Source: Bacillota bacterium (lineage in GTDB: Bacteria > Bacillota > Sulfobacillia > Sulfobacillales > Sulfobacillaceae). Taken from it: a stretch of 41,541 bases of DNA. The position numbers and the translations under genes were made by a program. The first letter of the stretch is position 1; each line of letters starts with the position of its first letter. The notes under the pieces are model-generated. The model was given only the letters and a program-made list of their open reading frames with translations, had not been told where the DNA came from and did not search any database. The stretch covers positions 1 through 41,541 of the forward strand of contig JAJZBJ010000008.1 in assembly GCA_021798975.1 (NCBI GenBank). The letters run 5' to 3'. Of the stretch, positions 8,136 to 16,359 are shown in pieces.

Positions 8136-9039
8136 GATCATCCTCCAAATAGCGCAGGAGCCGGGACTCCAAACTGGCCGAACGGCGCATGACCGTTCGG
8201 ATGGTGATACCGGCTGATATCAGCGATACGTTGATGGAACCCAACTCATGGGATTCGTCCCAACGCGCGGCAATCCGTCCATCACCTATGGCCCACACCT
8301 CAAACCCCATGGACCGCAAGTGGTGCAGGGCCATGTCGATGGGGCGCACCTCCCAGATCACTTCGTCACCGTCGGGGTTGCCTAGGCCGCCTGTCGGCCC
8401 GCAATAGCGAAGTCGTCCCCGGTCAAATACGGCAATGCGGTCGCACAACCGCTCAATGTCCTGAAGCACATGACTGGACATGATGATGGTGGGCGCGAGA
8501 TCCTGCCGAATGCGGATGATGAGTTGCCGCATTTCTTCGAGGCGGGCCGGGTCCAGTCCGTCCTGCGGCTCGTCCAAGATGAGCAGGCCCGGTTCCTTCA
8601 GGAGCGCCGCAGCGATTCCGAGCCGCTGGCGCATACCGTGCGAGAAGCCCCCCACCCTGCGCCCCGCATCGTCCTCGAGATGCACATAGTGCAGGACTTC
8701 GTCCACTCGGCCGGGTTTCAATCGCCGCAGTTCCGCCAGCATGGACAGATTCTCCCGGGCTGTAAAATAGGGGTAAAACTGCGGCGCATCCACAAATCCG
8801 CCCACGGCGTCCATGACGCGGGCCGGATCCGGCCACAACGGCCGCCCGTCATAGAGGATGCGTCCCGAGGACGGCCGGGACACCCCCAGCAGCATCCGCA
8901 GCAGTGTAGATTTGCCGGCGCCATTGGGCCCGACCAGCCCCAGCGCGGACCCGCCCGGGACGGTAAAGGAGACATCCTGCAGGGCCGGTTTGTCGCGATA
9001 TTGTTTTGTGAGTTTGTCCGCTTCGACCGCTACCGCCAT
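8119..9039 (-). CDS. ABC transporter ATP-binding protein
   Basis: This is the nucleotide-binding partner of the downstream permease. The 306-residue protein has Walker A GPNGAGKST, signature FSHGMRQR (in place of LSGGQ, as in the CcmA/NatA-like exporter class), Walker B LLILDEPQDGLDP and the switch His in SSHVL. A C-terminal extension of about 90 residues follows the ATPase core. The ATG at 9039 begins MAVAVEADKLTKQYRDK, where homologues start. It overlaps the upstream gene by 10 nt and has only a weak Shine-Dalgarno site, suggesting coupling. Confidence 0.88.
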   Translation of the reverse strand: MAVAVEADKLTKQYRDKPALQDVSFTVPGGSALGLVGPNGAGKSTLLRMLLGVSRPSSGRILYDGRPLWPDPARVMDAVGGFVDAPQFYPYFTARENLSMLAELRRLKPGRVDEVLHYVHLEDDAGRRVGGFSHGMRQRLGIAAALLKEPGLLILDEPQDGLDPARLEEMRQLIIRIRQDLAPTIIMSSHVLQDIERLCDRIAVFDRGRLRYCGPTGGLGNPDGDEVIWEVRPIDMALHHLRSMGFEVWAIGDGRIAARWDESHELGSINVSLISAGITIRTVMRRSASLESRLLRYLEDDHVDMR

Positions 9040-10154
9040 GCGCTCGCCGCCCAATTGGCCAGTTGTTGTTGGCTTCGACTGCCCATCAGTGTCACTTCCC
9101 GTCCATGATAGGGGAAGGTCACCACACTCCACACGCCATCAGTAACCCCTTCATCGTGCGGGGCGCCCGGGACCGGCCGGAGGAAACTGGATGCCCGGCC
9201 GCGTCGGGCCCAGGCCTTAGTCTCTGATGACAACACCAACACGCGCCCCGGACCGGATCCGTAAACGGCCAAGGCGGTTCCCCCCTCCTGGTGAACCGTG
9301 CCCCGAGCCAACGGCCCCAACGTGGATGGAAAGGCCGCTGTCGGCAGGGCGGATGCCGATCCCAACGACAACTGCCCGGCTGCCTGTGACAGCGCAGGCG
9401 AGGCGTGCCATGCCACGACCTGCCCTACCGTGGGCGGCGTAGAGGCGCGGCCGGGGTTCCCGGGGGTAAAGGTGACCGCCCGCGCGCCCAACACCGTGTC
9501 GCCAGACCGGTCGGTGACCCGAAATCCGAGCGGAGCAAAGTCTTGTCCTTGGAACCAATAGGTGACGGTGCCCCATAAGGTACCGGGAACGCGAGGACGG
9601 AGCGTCACCGCATAGGCCGGGATACCCGCCACGCTCGTAATCCCTGAAGTAGCGGTCCACTGGCCGTCCAAACTTTGAGGACTCGGAATCGGCCAGAGAG
9701 TCCACGCGGCGCTCGCCTCCCCAGGCAACTGGGCGACAATGCGATGGTTGTTCTGGGCCTGATACGTGACGAGCCGGTCCTGCTGCCGGGCGATAACCGC
9801 CATGACGTTGTTGTTTTGGTTCAACTCCTCCAGCCGCCACGACATGGGCGATTGTTGATACACGTTGACGCTCTTCACGCTGCCGTCAGGAATGGGCAGG
9901 TTGAACAGTTTTGGTACCTGCACCTGCGCTGGCAGCAAATTATTGGTATAGGTCAAGTTTTCGCTGAAGCCCGTTTGGCGGCCAGTCCGCCAAGCCCGTG
10001 TCAACACGGCGTTGGCCGACATGGGCCGAAGCCGGGTGTGTGCAATTGCCATAGGCGCCAGGAAGAAGGCCAGGGCTGCCGCCCCGGCCCCGAGGGTGGC
10101 GATGGCATACCATTTTTTGCGGTCCACGATGAGGCCCCCTTTTGGTTTGCCCAT
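9030..10154 (-). CDS. Secreted LolA/RseB-like protein, ABC-exporter partner
   Basis: I do not recognise a named gene. The N-terminus has a basic stretch, a hydrophobic segment (about residues 18-38) and a possible signal-peptidase site PMAIA-H, so the protein is probably exported or anchored outside. There is no lipobox Cys. The body is rich in beta-forming stretches and loosely resembles the LolA/RseB fold. The last about 40 residues (FPYHGREVTLMGS, then QQLANWAASAW) resemble the end of DUF4367-type proteins. No Shine-Dalgarno precedes the ATG at 10154. A GTG at 10127 behind AAAGGGGG is a plausible alternative start. The tight overlap with the ABC ATPase suggests a joint function in envelope sensing or lipid and peptide export. 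Confidence 0.6.
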   Translation of the reverse strand: MGKPKGGLIVDRKKWYAIATLGAGAAALAFFLAPMAIAHTRLRPMSANAVLTRAWRTGRQTGFSENLTYTNNLLPAQVQVPKLFNLPIPDGSVKSVNVYQQSPMSWRLEELNQNNNVMAVIARQQDRLVTYQAQNNHRIVAQLPGEASAAWTLWPIPSPQSLDGQWTATSGITSVAGIPAYAVTLRPRVPGTLWGTVTYWFQGQDFAPLGFRVTDRSGDTVLGARAVTFTPGNPGRASTPPTVGQVVAWHASPALSQAAGQLSLGSASALPTAAFPSTLGPLARGTVHQEGGTALAVYGSGPGRVLVLSSETKAWARRGRASSFLRPVPGAPHDEGVTDGVWSVVTFPYHGREVTLMGSRSQQQLANWAASAWR

Positions 10155-10258
10155 AGTTTACCCAGGGTGCCAAAATCTCACTCCGGAGGAACGAATTTTC
10201 TCTTGCCTGGCAGGTAATCATTCGGGTCGGGCGTTCGTCCAATGGAGGAAGCCTCGTG

Positions 10259-10267
10259 TGCTATACT
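10259..10267 (+). promoter_or_regulatory. Candidate extended -10 promoter of dedA
   Basis: TGCTATACT has the TGn extension plus a TATACT -10 box, 31 nt before the dedA TTG. No convincing -35 hexamer is visible, which extended -10 promoters can tolerate. Confidence 0.4.
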
Positions 10268-10297
10268 GTCGACAATTCAGACCGAAGGAGACCGCGA

Positions 10298-10921
10298 TTG
10301 CTCACGATATTTACTCAGGTTAGCCACTGGGTGCACGCGCTCGGGTTAGGCGCCGTATTCCTCGTCCTATTCGTTGAGTGTTTCGGCGTTCCCAGCCCCG
10401 ACGAGATTATCCTCCTTTTTTCGGGATACTTGGTGTTTACCCACCAGTTTAGCTACCCGTTGGTCATTGCGACCGCTGTGGCCGGCAGCACGGCCGGCGC
10501 GACGGGCGCGTACCTGATTGCTCGCCTGGGCGGACGCAAACTCATGCTCAAGTACTTCAGGTTTCTGTTCCGTACCCCGGAGCGCTTGGAGTATTGGGAG
10601 CAGTACTTTGCAAAGCGCGGCGACATCGTGGTCCTCATCGGGCGCATCATTTCGGGTGTCAGGGCCGTAATTTCCTACCCAGCGGGTTTGTTCGAGATGC
10701 CGTATTGGCGCTTCTTAGCCTATACCGTCATTGGGTCGACCATCTGGGCTCTCTTAGCCGTAACCGTAGGCTATCTGCTGGGTCCCCACGTCGTCAGCGC
10801 TCTGACGGCGAGTAAGAAGTACGAAGTCCCCATCGTCATCGGCCTCGTGGCCCTGGCCGTTGTCTGGTACTGGTGGGAGCGACGAAAAAAGCGACGGCGC
10901 GAAGCCCCGTCGCCCAACTAG
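10298..10921 (+). CDS. DedA family membrane protein
   Basis: DedA/SNARE-associated (VTT) proteins are polytopic membrane proteins implicated in polyprenyl-phosphate or phospholipid flipping. The 207-residue protein has the typical re-entrant segment with FVECFGVPSPDEIILL and the downstream motif FAKRGDIVVLIGRIISGVRA. Its glycine-rich helix contains the family's conserved Arg. Four to five hydrophobic segments are evident, and the C-terminus is basic (WWERRKKRRRE). I chose the TTG at 10298 because AAGGAG lies 7 nt upstream; the in-frame ATG at 10256 has no site. The 3' end overlaps a terminator serving the opposite strand. Confidence 0.88.
   Translation: MLTIFTQVSHWVHALGLGAVFLVLFVECFGVPSPDEIILLFSGYLVFTHQFSYPLVIATAVAGSTAGATGAYLIARLGGRKLMLKYFRFLFRTPERLEYWEQYFAKRGDIVVLIGRIISGVRAVISYPAGLFEMPYWRFLAYTVIGSTIWALLAVTVGYLLGPHVVSALTASKKYEVPIVIGLVALAVVWYWWERRKKRRREAPSPN
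10885..10913 (-). terminator. Intrinsic terminator of dapF inside the dedA 3' end
   Basis: Read on the minus strand, arms GCGACGG/CCGTCGC (10891-10897 and 10907-10913) form a 7-bp GC-rich stem with a 9-nt loop, followed directly by six T (10885-10890). It sits 16 nt past the dapF stop and lies within the last codons of dedA, so it also constrains the basic DedA tail. Confidence 0.7.
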
Positions 10922-10928
10922 TGTCAAA

Positions 10929-11789
10929 TTAGGTGCCGTTCCATTCCCAAAAACCATGGAAGACCTCCTCAGCAGGCCCGGTCAAAAAGGCTGGGGCGTT
11001 TTCCTGGCCCGACCATTCCACGACCAATTCGCCCCCGGGCACCTCCACCACAGCCGGCATCTCTACGAGCCGCAGCCGTGACGCGAGAATGGCGCCTCCG
11101 GTCGCTCCGGTTCCACAGGCCATGGTAATGCCCGAACCCCGCTCCCAGTGGCGCATCCGCATGCGATGCCGATCGAGGATTTCTGCGGAATGGACATTGA
11201 TGCGGTGGCGAAACCACACGTGCCGCTCCAGAAGTGGTCCCCGCCGCGCCATTTGTTCGAGGCTCCATAGTGCCCCAAAGAAGACCACATGGGGATTGCC
11301 CATCGAGACCCAGTGCCCGGTAAGGTTCTCTCCTTCGATGGAAAACTGGCCGCATTCGCAGGATTGGCCCGGGTCCCCGGTCATGCCCACCGCCGCCCCG
11401 CTGAAGCGCGGCGATCCCATGTTGACCCGAATCCGGACAGCCCTTCCTTGCACCGCCTCCACCACGTCCGGGTAGAGAACGCCGGCGCCGGTCACAATGG
11501 ACTGCGCCCGGCCGGCCTCGCCGCGGTCGTAGAGCCATTTGGCCATGGCCCGCAGCCCATTGCCGCACATTTCCGATTCACTGCCATCCGCATTGAAAAT
11601 ACGCATCCGCGCATCATGCCCGGCGGCGGCATTAATGGTGATCAGGCCGTCAGCCCCCACGCCCCAGCGCCGGTCCGAAAGGCGCCGGGCTAAACGGGGC
11701 CAATCCGGTTCTAGCGCGAGCGGATTTCGGACGTCCATGAATAGGTAGTCGTTGCCACACCCATGCAGTTTCCAAAATTCCAGCTTCAT
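10929..11789 (-). CDS. dapF: Diaminopimelate epimerase
   Basis: DapF converts LL- to meso-diaminopimelate for lysine and peptidoglycan synthesis without a cofactor. The 286-residue protein has the two catalytic cysteine segments, ESEMCGNGLRA (N-terminal half) and TMACGTGATGG (C-terminal half), and the N-terminal HGCGNDYLFMD. The ATG at 11789 follows GGAGG. The long in-frame extension up to 11903 would lie in the ATPase gene and has no family similarity. It is 8 nt downstream of the P-type ATPase, so both are probably co-transcribed and end at the terminator in dedA. Confidence 0.95.
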   Translation of the reverse strand: MKLEFWKLHGCGNDYLFMDVRNPLALEPDWPRLARRLSDRRWGVGADGLITINAAAGHDARMRIFNADGSESEMCGNGLRAMAKWLYDRGEAGRAQSIVTGAGVLYPDVVEAVQGRAVRIRVNMGSPRFSGAAVGMTGDPGQSCECGQFSIEGENLTGHWVSMGNPHVVFFGALWSLEQMARRGPLLERHVWFRHRINVHSAEILDRHRMRMRHWERGSGITMACGTGATGGAILASRLRLVEMPAVVEVPGGELVVEWSGQENAPAFLTGPAEEVFHGFWEWNGT

Positions 11790-11797
11790 GACTCCTC

Positions 11798-14497
11798 CTA
11801 TCGCGCCTCGGCCCTCACCGTCCGGCGCAGCGGCCGAAGAATCAAATCGCGGAGCGCCGCCAGCAATTGGATAAACCCGGAAGCGAGGAATACAACCGCC
11901 CAATCACCCAGCGCGAGCGGGTCGGTCTTGAACAGCTGACTCAGCCACGGTACGTAAATGACAGCCAGCAACATGCCGATGGACGAGAGAACAGCCATGA
12001 CGGCCCATGGGTTGGAGAACAACCCGACCTCCAAGAAGCTGCGGTCTTCCGAGCGGGCGTCAAACACGTGCAAGAGTTGGCTCAATACCAGCGTCGCCAA
12101 GGCCATGCTGCGCGCCTCGCGAAGACCCAGTCCCCACGGGCCCAAACTCAAGGCGAACACCGCCAACGTACTGACGCCGATGAGAATGCCGCGAAACGCA
12201 ATCTTGGTGCCCAAGCCGCGGGCGAAGATGCTTTCGGCCGGCGGTCGGGGCGGTCGTTCCATCACCCCGGGCGCGGGCGGATCGATGCCCAGCGCCATGG
12301 CCGGAAGCCCATCGGTGACCAAGTTCACAAACAGTATTTGAATGGGCAGCAGCGGGAGCGGCAGTCCCATGAAGGCCGCCAAGAACATCACCAACACTTC
12401 GCCCACATTGCACGACAGCAGGTAGCGGATAAACTTGCGGATATTGTCGTAGATCGCGCGTCCCTCTTCGATGGCGCGTACGATGGTCGCAAAGTTGTCA
12501 TCCGTCAAAATCATGGCGGAGGCTTCTTTGGTGACATCCGTGCCAGTCTGCCCCATCGCCACGCCGATGTCGGCCTCCTTCACGGCCGGTGCATCGTTCA
12601 CGCCGTCTCCCGTCATGGCCACCACCTGGCCACGGGCTTTCCATGCGCGCACCACGCGCAGCTTGTGCGGGGGCGAGACTCGGGCGTACACCCGAATCCG
12701 ATCCACACGCTGGCTTAATTGCTCGTCATCCAGCTGGTCCAATTCGCGGCCGGTGATAATCTCATCCCCCTGCCCCAGCATCCCCAGCTGCTGCGCAATG
12801 GCGCGGGCGGTGTTGGGATGGTCGCCCGTAATCATCACCGTCCGAACCCCAGCCCGATGGGCTTCCCGCACCGCCTGGATGGCCTCGGGGCGGGGGGGAT
12901 CAATCATACCGGCCAGGCCCAGCACAATCAGATCGTCCTCCCATCCATCCTCGGACTCGCCGTCCCGCAGGGGACGATATGCAACCAACAACACCCGCAG
13001 GGCGTCCTCGGCCATATCGTCATTGGCTAGCATCACCTGACGCCGACGGGCGTCGTCGAGCGGCTTGATTTGGCCATCCGTTAAAATGTAACGGCATCGC
13101 GGCAGGAGCGCGTCGGCCGCCCCCTTGACATAAACCATGGCCTGATTTTTCTCGTTCTTGACGGCTACGGCCATCCGTTGGCGTTCAGACTCAAAGGGGA
13201 TTTCGCCGGTCCGCGGGTTGGCGGCGACAAGGGCCGACGGCTTTTGGCCCGCTGCGACCGCGGCCTGCAATAGGGCGACTTCCGTTGGGTCTCCCTGCCC
13301 CTCCCCATCACTGTCGGGGGTTTCCGCACGGAGCCGGGCGTTATTGCACAGCACCGCCCCTCGAATCAGCTGCTGCAGTCCCTCGGCGGCCGTTCCTTGC
13401 ACGGCCCCCCCGGCATCGCCGAATCCGCCAATATCCGCCGAAAGGCGCAGCCGTCGTCCGTCGGTCCATAAGTCGGTCACCGTCATCCGGTTCCTCGTTA
13501 GCGTCCCGGTCTTGTCAGAGCAAATGACGGTGGTGCATCCCAAAGTTTCCACAGCCGGCAGACGGCGGACGATGGCGTGAGCTCGAATCATCCGCTGAAC
13601 GCCCAGTGCCAGCGCGATGGTGACGATCGCTGGCAATCCTTCCGGAATCGCGGCCACCGCCAAGCTGACGCCCGTGAGAAACATCTGGTACAGCGGTTCG
13701 CCGCGCAGGAGCCCCGTGACCACGACCACACCAACAATCAACAGAGACAAAATGACCAGCACCTTGCCTAGTTGCTCCAGCCGCTTTTGCAACGGCGTCT
13801 GGTCTTCGACGGCCTCCCGGATGAGGTGCGCGATGGTGCCCATTTCGGTATTCATTCCCGTGGCGGCCACGACCGCCGTAGCACGACCGCGCGACACCGT
13901 CGTGCCCATGAATACCATATTGGTCCGTTCCGCCAACGGTGCGTCGGGATCAGGGATGTAGCTGGTCATCTTCTTAACCGCGGTGGACTCTCCGGTCAGA
14001 GCGGCCTCTTCGGTCTCCAGTCCCGTCTGATGAATAATGCGAGCGTCCGCCGGCACCCGGTCTCCCGCTTCCAGCAATACCAGGTCGCCTGGCACGAGAT
14101 CCCGAGCCGGTACCTCCATCAAGTCCCCGCCGCGCATCACGCGGGCCTCGGGAGCGGTTAAGGCGCGCAACGTTTCGACCGACTTCTCGGCACGAAACTC
14201 CTGCGCAAATCCCAGGATCGCGTTCATAATGACAATAGCGATAATGGTGATGCCGTCCCCCGTCTCGCCCAGCAGGAAAGAGATGACGGTCGCTGCGAGC
14301 AGCACCATCACCATAAAGTCTTTGAATTGTGCCAGGAAAATGGTCACGGGCGAGGTCTTTTGGGCCTCCTTGAGTGCATTGGGGCCCACTTCATCCAGCC
14401 GTCGATGGGCCTCCTCAGTCGTCAATCCTCGTTCGCCGTCGGAACGCAGCTGCAACACTGCTTCGTCCGGCTTCAGGGTGTGCCATAGGGCCGCCAA
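11798..14497 (-). CDS. P-type Ca2+-transporting ATPase (P2A, SERCA/PMR1-like)
   Basis: This is a P-type cation pump, probably exporting Ca2+ (possibly Mn2+) at the cytoplasmic membrane. The 899-residue protein has the cation ATPase N-domain, the actuator motif LTGES, the phosphorylation site DKTGTLT (about residue 330) and TGDGVNDAPA near the hinge. Membrane helices match calcium-pump ligand sets: PEGLPA in M4, SCNVGEVL in M5 and VNLVTDGLPA in M6. A C-terminal cation ATPase domain follows. The start is TTG, with AGGAGGG 6 nt upstream. Ca2+ as substrate is inferred from these ligands. Confidence 0.93.
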   Translation of the reverse strand: MAALWHTLKPDEAVLQLRSDGERGLTTEEAHRRLDEVGPNALKEAQKTSPVTIFLAQFKDFMVMVLLAATVISFLLGETGDGITIIAIVIMNAILGFAQEFRAEKSVETLRALTAPEARVMRGGDLMEVPARDLVPGDLVLLEAGDRVPADARIIHQTGLETEEAALTGESTAVKKMTSYIPDPDAPLAERTNMVFMGTTVSRGRATAVVAATGMNTEMGTIAHLIREAVEDQTPLQKRLEQLGKVLVILSLLIVGVVVVTGLLRGEPLYQMFLTGVSLAVAAIPEGLPAIVTIALALGVQRMIRAHAIVRRLPAVETLGCTTVICSDKTGTLTRNRMTVTDLWTDGRRLRLSADIGGFGDAGGAVQGTAAEGLQQLIRGAVLCNNARLRAETPDSDGEGQGDPTEVALLQAAVAAGQKPSALVAANPRTGEIPFESERQRMAVAVKNEKNQAMVYVKGAADALLPRCRYILTDGQIKPLDDARRRQVMLANDDMAEDALRVLLVAYRPLRDGESEDGWEDDLIVLGLAGMIDPPRPEAIQAVREAHRAGVRTVMITGDHPNTARAIAQQLGMLGQGDEIITGRELDQLDDEQLSQRVDRIRVYARVSPPHKLRVVRAWKARGQVVAMTGDGVNDAPAVKEADIGVAMGQTGTDVTKEASAMILTDDNFATIVRAIEEGRAIYDNIRKFIRYLLSCNVGEVLVMFLAAFMGLPLPLLPIQILFVNLVTDGLPAMALGIDPPAPGVMERPPRPPAESIFARGLGTKIAFRGILIGVSTLAVFALSLGPWGLGLREARSMALATLVLSQLLHVFDARSEDRSFLEVGLFSNPWAVMAVLSSIGMLLAVIYVPWLSQLFKTDPLALGDWAVVFLASGFIQLLAALRDLILRPLRRTVRAEAR

Positions 14498-14533
14498 CGA
14501 AATCCCTCCTGTCCGTCCTCGCCACTAAGGTAT

Positions 14534-14569
14534 GTCCCCCGTGGGATGGACAGAACCGATGCGGGGGAC
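14534..14569. repeat. Inverted repeat in divergent intergenic region
   Basis: Arms GTCCCCCG (14534-14541) and CGGGGGAC (14562-14569) are perfect complements separated by 20 nt. They lie between the divergent P-type ATPase and MBL hydrolase genes, close to the ATPase start. The repeat could be an operator or a leader hairpin in the ATPase mRNA. No T-run follows on either strand. Confidence 0.45.
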
Positions 14570-14638
14570 TGGCGCACAGCCACTCGCTTTTTGATAAGCT
14601 ATTTGCAGAGTACAAATTGTTCACTGGAGAGAGACGGT

Positions 14639-15643
14639 ATGACCATTGATTACCCGGCTGTGGGCATCGCCCGGGTGCCCATCCCGGTGCCTTTGCCCGT
14701 CGAAACCACCAACTGCTACGTATTGGACAGCGGCGATGGTCTCGTCATCATCGATGCCGGCATGGATACACCCGAGGCGCGTGACGCGTGGGACAGCGCC
14801 ATCCCCCAACTGCATCTGCGGGAGACACCCGTCCGCGGTATCTTTGTGACTCATTTTCATCCCGACCATCTCGGCCTGGCTGCTTGGCTAAGCGACCGGC
14901 TTGAGGCCCCGGTGCGCATGATCCAGGGAGAAACGGAGACGGCGCGCCAGTATCTTCGACCGTGGACCGACGGTGATTGGGATCAGTTTCGAAGCTTCTA
15001 CACGATGCATGGACTCTCCCACGAGCAGACCCGCGCCTGGTGGGACCAGGAACAGCTCTTTCGCCACGGTCTGACGATGCCCGCCCATGTCGACCCAATC
15101 CACGCCGGCCGCACCGAGTGCCTCGGCGGCCTCAGGATGGTCTTTTTGGAGCAGGGCGGCCATACCGAACACCAAGGTCTGGTGTGGCTTCCCGAGCGCC
15201 GGATCCTCTTTACCGGCGACCAGGTTCTGGCGCGAATTACGCCCAACGTCAGTGTGTGGCCGCAGAGCGGTGCCAATCCTCTGAAGGAGTACCTGCAGTC
15301 CCTGCACCGACTGAAAGCCCTGAACGCCGGGCTGGCCCTGCCGGCCCATGAAGCCCAAATCGACCATCTCGATGCCCGTATCGATGTATTATTTGAGCAC
15401 CATCGGCAGCGCAACGAACGAGTCTTGCAGCTTCTCACACCCGGAGGCCAAACTGGGCTCGAATTGACCCGCCAGCTGTTTGTCCGGCCGCTTCACGATT
15501 TTCAGTTGCGCTTCGCTTTGGGTGAAACTCTCGCGCACGTGGAGTACCTGCGGCACCTGGGAGCGATTCGTGTCTCCGACGACGTGCCGCGGCGCTTGTG
15601 GCTAAGTGAAGGAGGGTCTCGTGAAACCTTGGGTCACGTTTGA
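14639..15643 (+). CDS. MBL-fold metallohydrolase
   Basis: This is a metallo-beta-lactamase-fold hydrolase. The 334-residue protein shows the metal site in order: THFHPDHLG, GGHTEHQ, FTGDQVL and PAHEA. An additional C-terminal helical region (about residues 235-334) resembles the LACTB2-like/DUF winged-helix tail. The substrate cannot be named; thioester, lactone and phosphodiester hydrolases share the fold. The ATG at 14639 follows GGAGAGAG. It overlaps the HAD gene by 23 nt, so the two enzymes are probably made together. Confidence 0.88.
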   Translation: MTIDYPAVGIARVPIPVPLPVETTNCYVLDSGDGLVIIDAGMDTPEARDAWDSAIPQLHLRETPVRGIFVTHFHPDHLGLAAWLSDRLEAPVRMIQGETETARQYLRPWTDGDWDQFRSFYTMHGLSHEQTRAWWDQEQLFRHGLTMPAHVDPIHAGRTECLGGLRMVFLEQGGHTEHQGLVWLPERRILFTGDQVLARITPNVSVWPQSGANPLKEYLQSLHRLKALNAGLALPAHEAQIDHLDARIDVLFEHHRQRNERVLQLLTPGGQTGLELTRQLFVRPLHDFQLRFALGETLAHVEYLRHLGAIRVSDDVPRRLWLSEGGSRETLGHV

Positions 15644-16295
15644 TCTCGACAATACCTTAATTCGAAGTCCCTTTGCCTATTTACATTTCCTGCCCTGGTT
15701 GAAAGATCAAGCCCAGAAGCGCAACCTCGGCGATGACCAGTTATGGGAACGCATTCGGGGCCATGCAGAGCGCAAATGGCGGCGCGGCGACTGGGTCGCA
15801 TCGTTCGACTGGGCCACTATCGTGCAGGAGTCCGGTCTGGATGTACTGCCCGATCCCATGCAGCCACGAGCCGTCAACCTTCGCCCGCTGGTGCTCCCTC
15901 ACGTTGATAGGATGCTGAGGGAACTCCGGCGCTTGCCGGTCTCCTTGGCGTTGGTGACCAATGGCTTTTACGCCTATCAGGCGCCGTATGTTCGAGCTTT
16001 GGGCTGGGACTATGTCTTTGACGCCATTATCACGCCGGACCGTTCCGGATACGCCAAACCTCATCCGCTCACCTTCGCGGAAGTCACTCCCGGCCTGGTC
16101 CACGTGGGTGATCGACTGACTCACGATGTGTTAGTCGCCCACAGGGCGGGCCGTTTGGCCATCCGAGCGGGACACCGAAGCCCTGAACGGGACCGCATTG
16201 ATCCCTTATCTCCGACCCGCATCCATCCCGACTTGACCGTGGAGGACTATCGTCAGCTGCCAGCCATTATCGAGTACCTCCTGCGTCGCGTTTGA
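15621..16295 (+). CDS. HAD-superfamily hydrolase
   Basis: This is a haloacid-dehalogenase-type phosphatase. The 224-residue protein has motif I FDLDNTLI (nucleophile Asp plus acid/base Asp), motif II VTNG, motif III Lys in GYAKPHPLTF and motif IV HVGDRLTHDV. The helical cap between motifs I and II is of the C1 type, as in YjjG/phosphoglycolate phosphatase-like members. The GTG at 15621 has AAGGAGGG just upstream, inside the MBL gene; the frame upstream of it lacks family similarity. A glycolate operon lies 3 kb away, so 2-phosphoglycolate is one possible substrate, but this is only suggestive. Confidence 0.88.
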   Translation: MKPWVTFDLDNTLIRSPFAYLHFLPWLKDQAQKRNLGDDQLWERIRGHAERKWRRGDWVASFDWATIVQESGLDVLPDPMQPRAVNLRPLVLPHVDRMLRELRRLPVSLALVTNGFYAYQAPYVRALGWDYVFDAIITPDRSGYAKPHPLTFAEVTPGLVHVGDRLTHDVLVAHRAGRLAIRAGHRSPERDRIDPLSPTRIHPDLTVEDYRQLPAIIEYLLRRV

Positions 16296-16359
16296 CCGCG
16301 CGCCCGTAACCGTTTGGAAACAACTTTGGGCCTAACTAAGAAAAAGGATGTGAGGACGG

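Noticed and set aside
11867-12718. Long plus-strand frame of 283 codons opposite the P-type ATPase
   Set aside because: It is antisense to a strongly conserved gene. Its sequence is rich in Arg, His and Gln with no motif, as expected of a shadow frame in GC-rich DNA.
16296-16359. Promoter of the G1 peptidase
   Set aside because: TTTGGA and TAACTA are present but only about 14 nt apart, too short for a SigA promoter.
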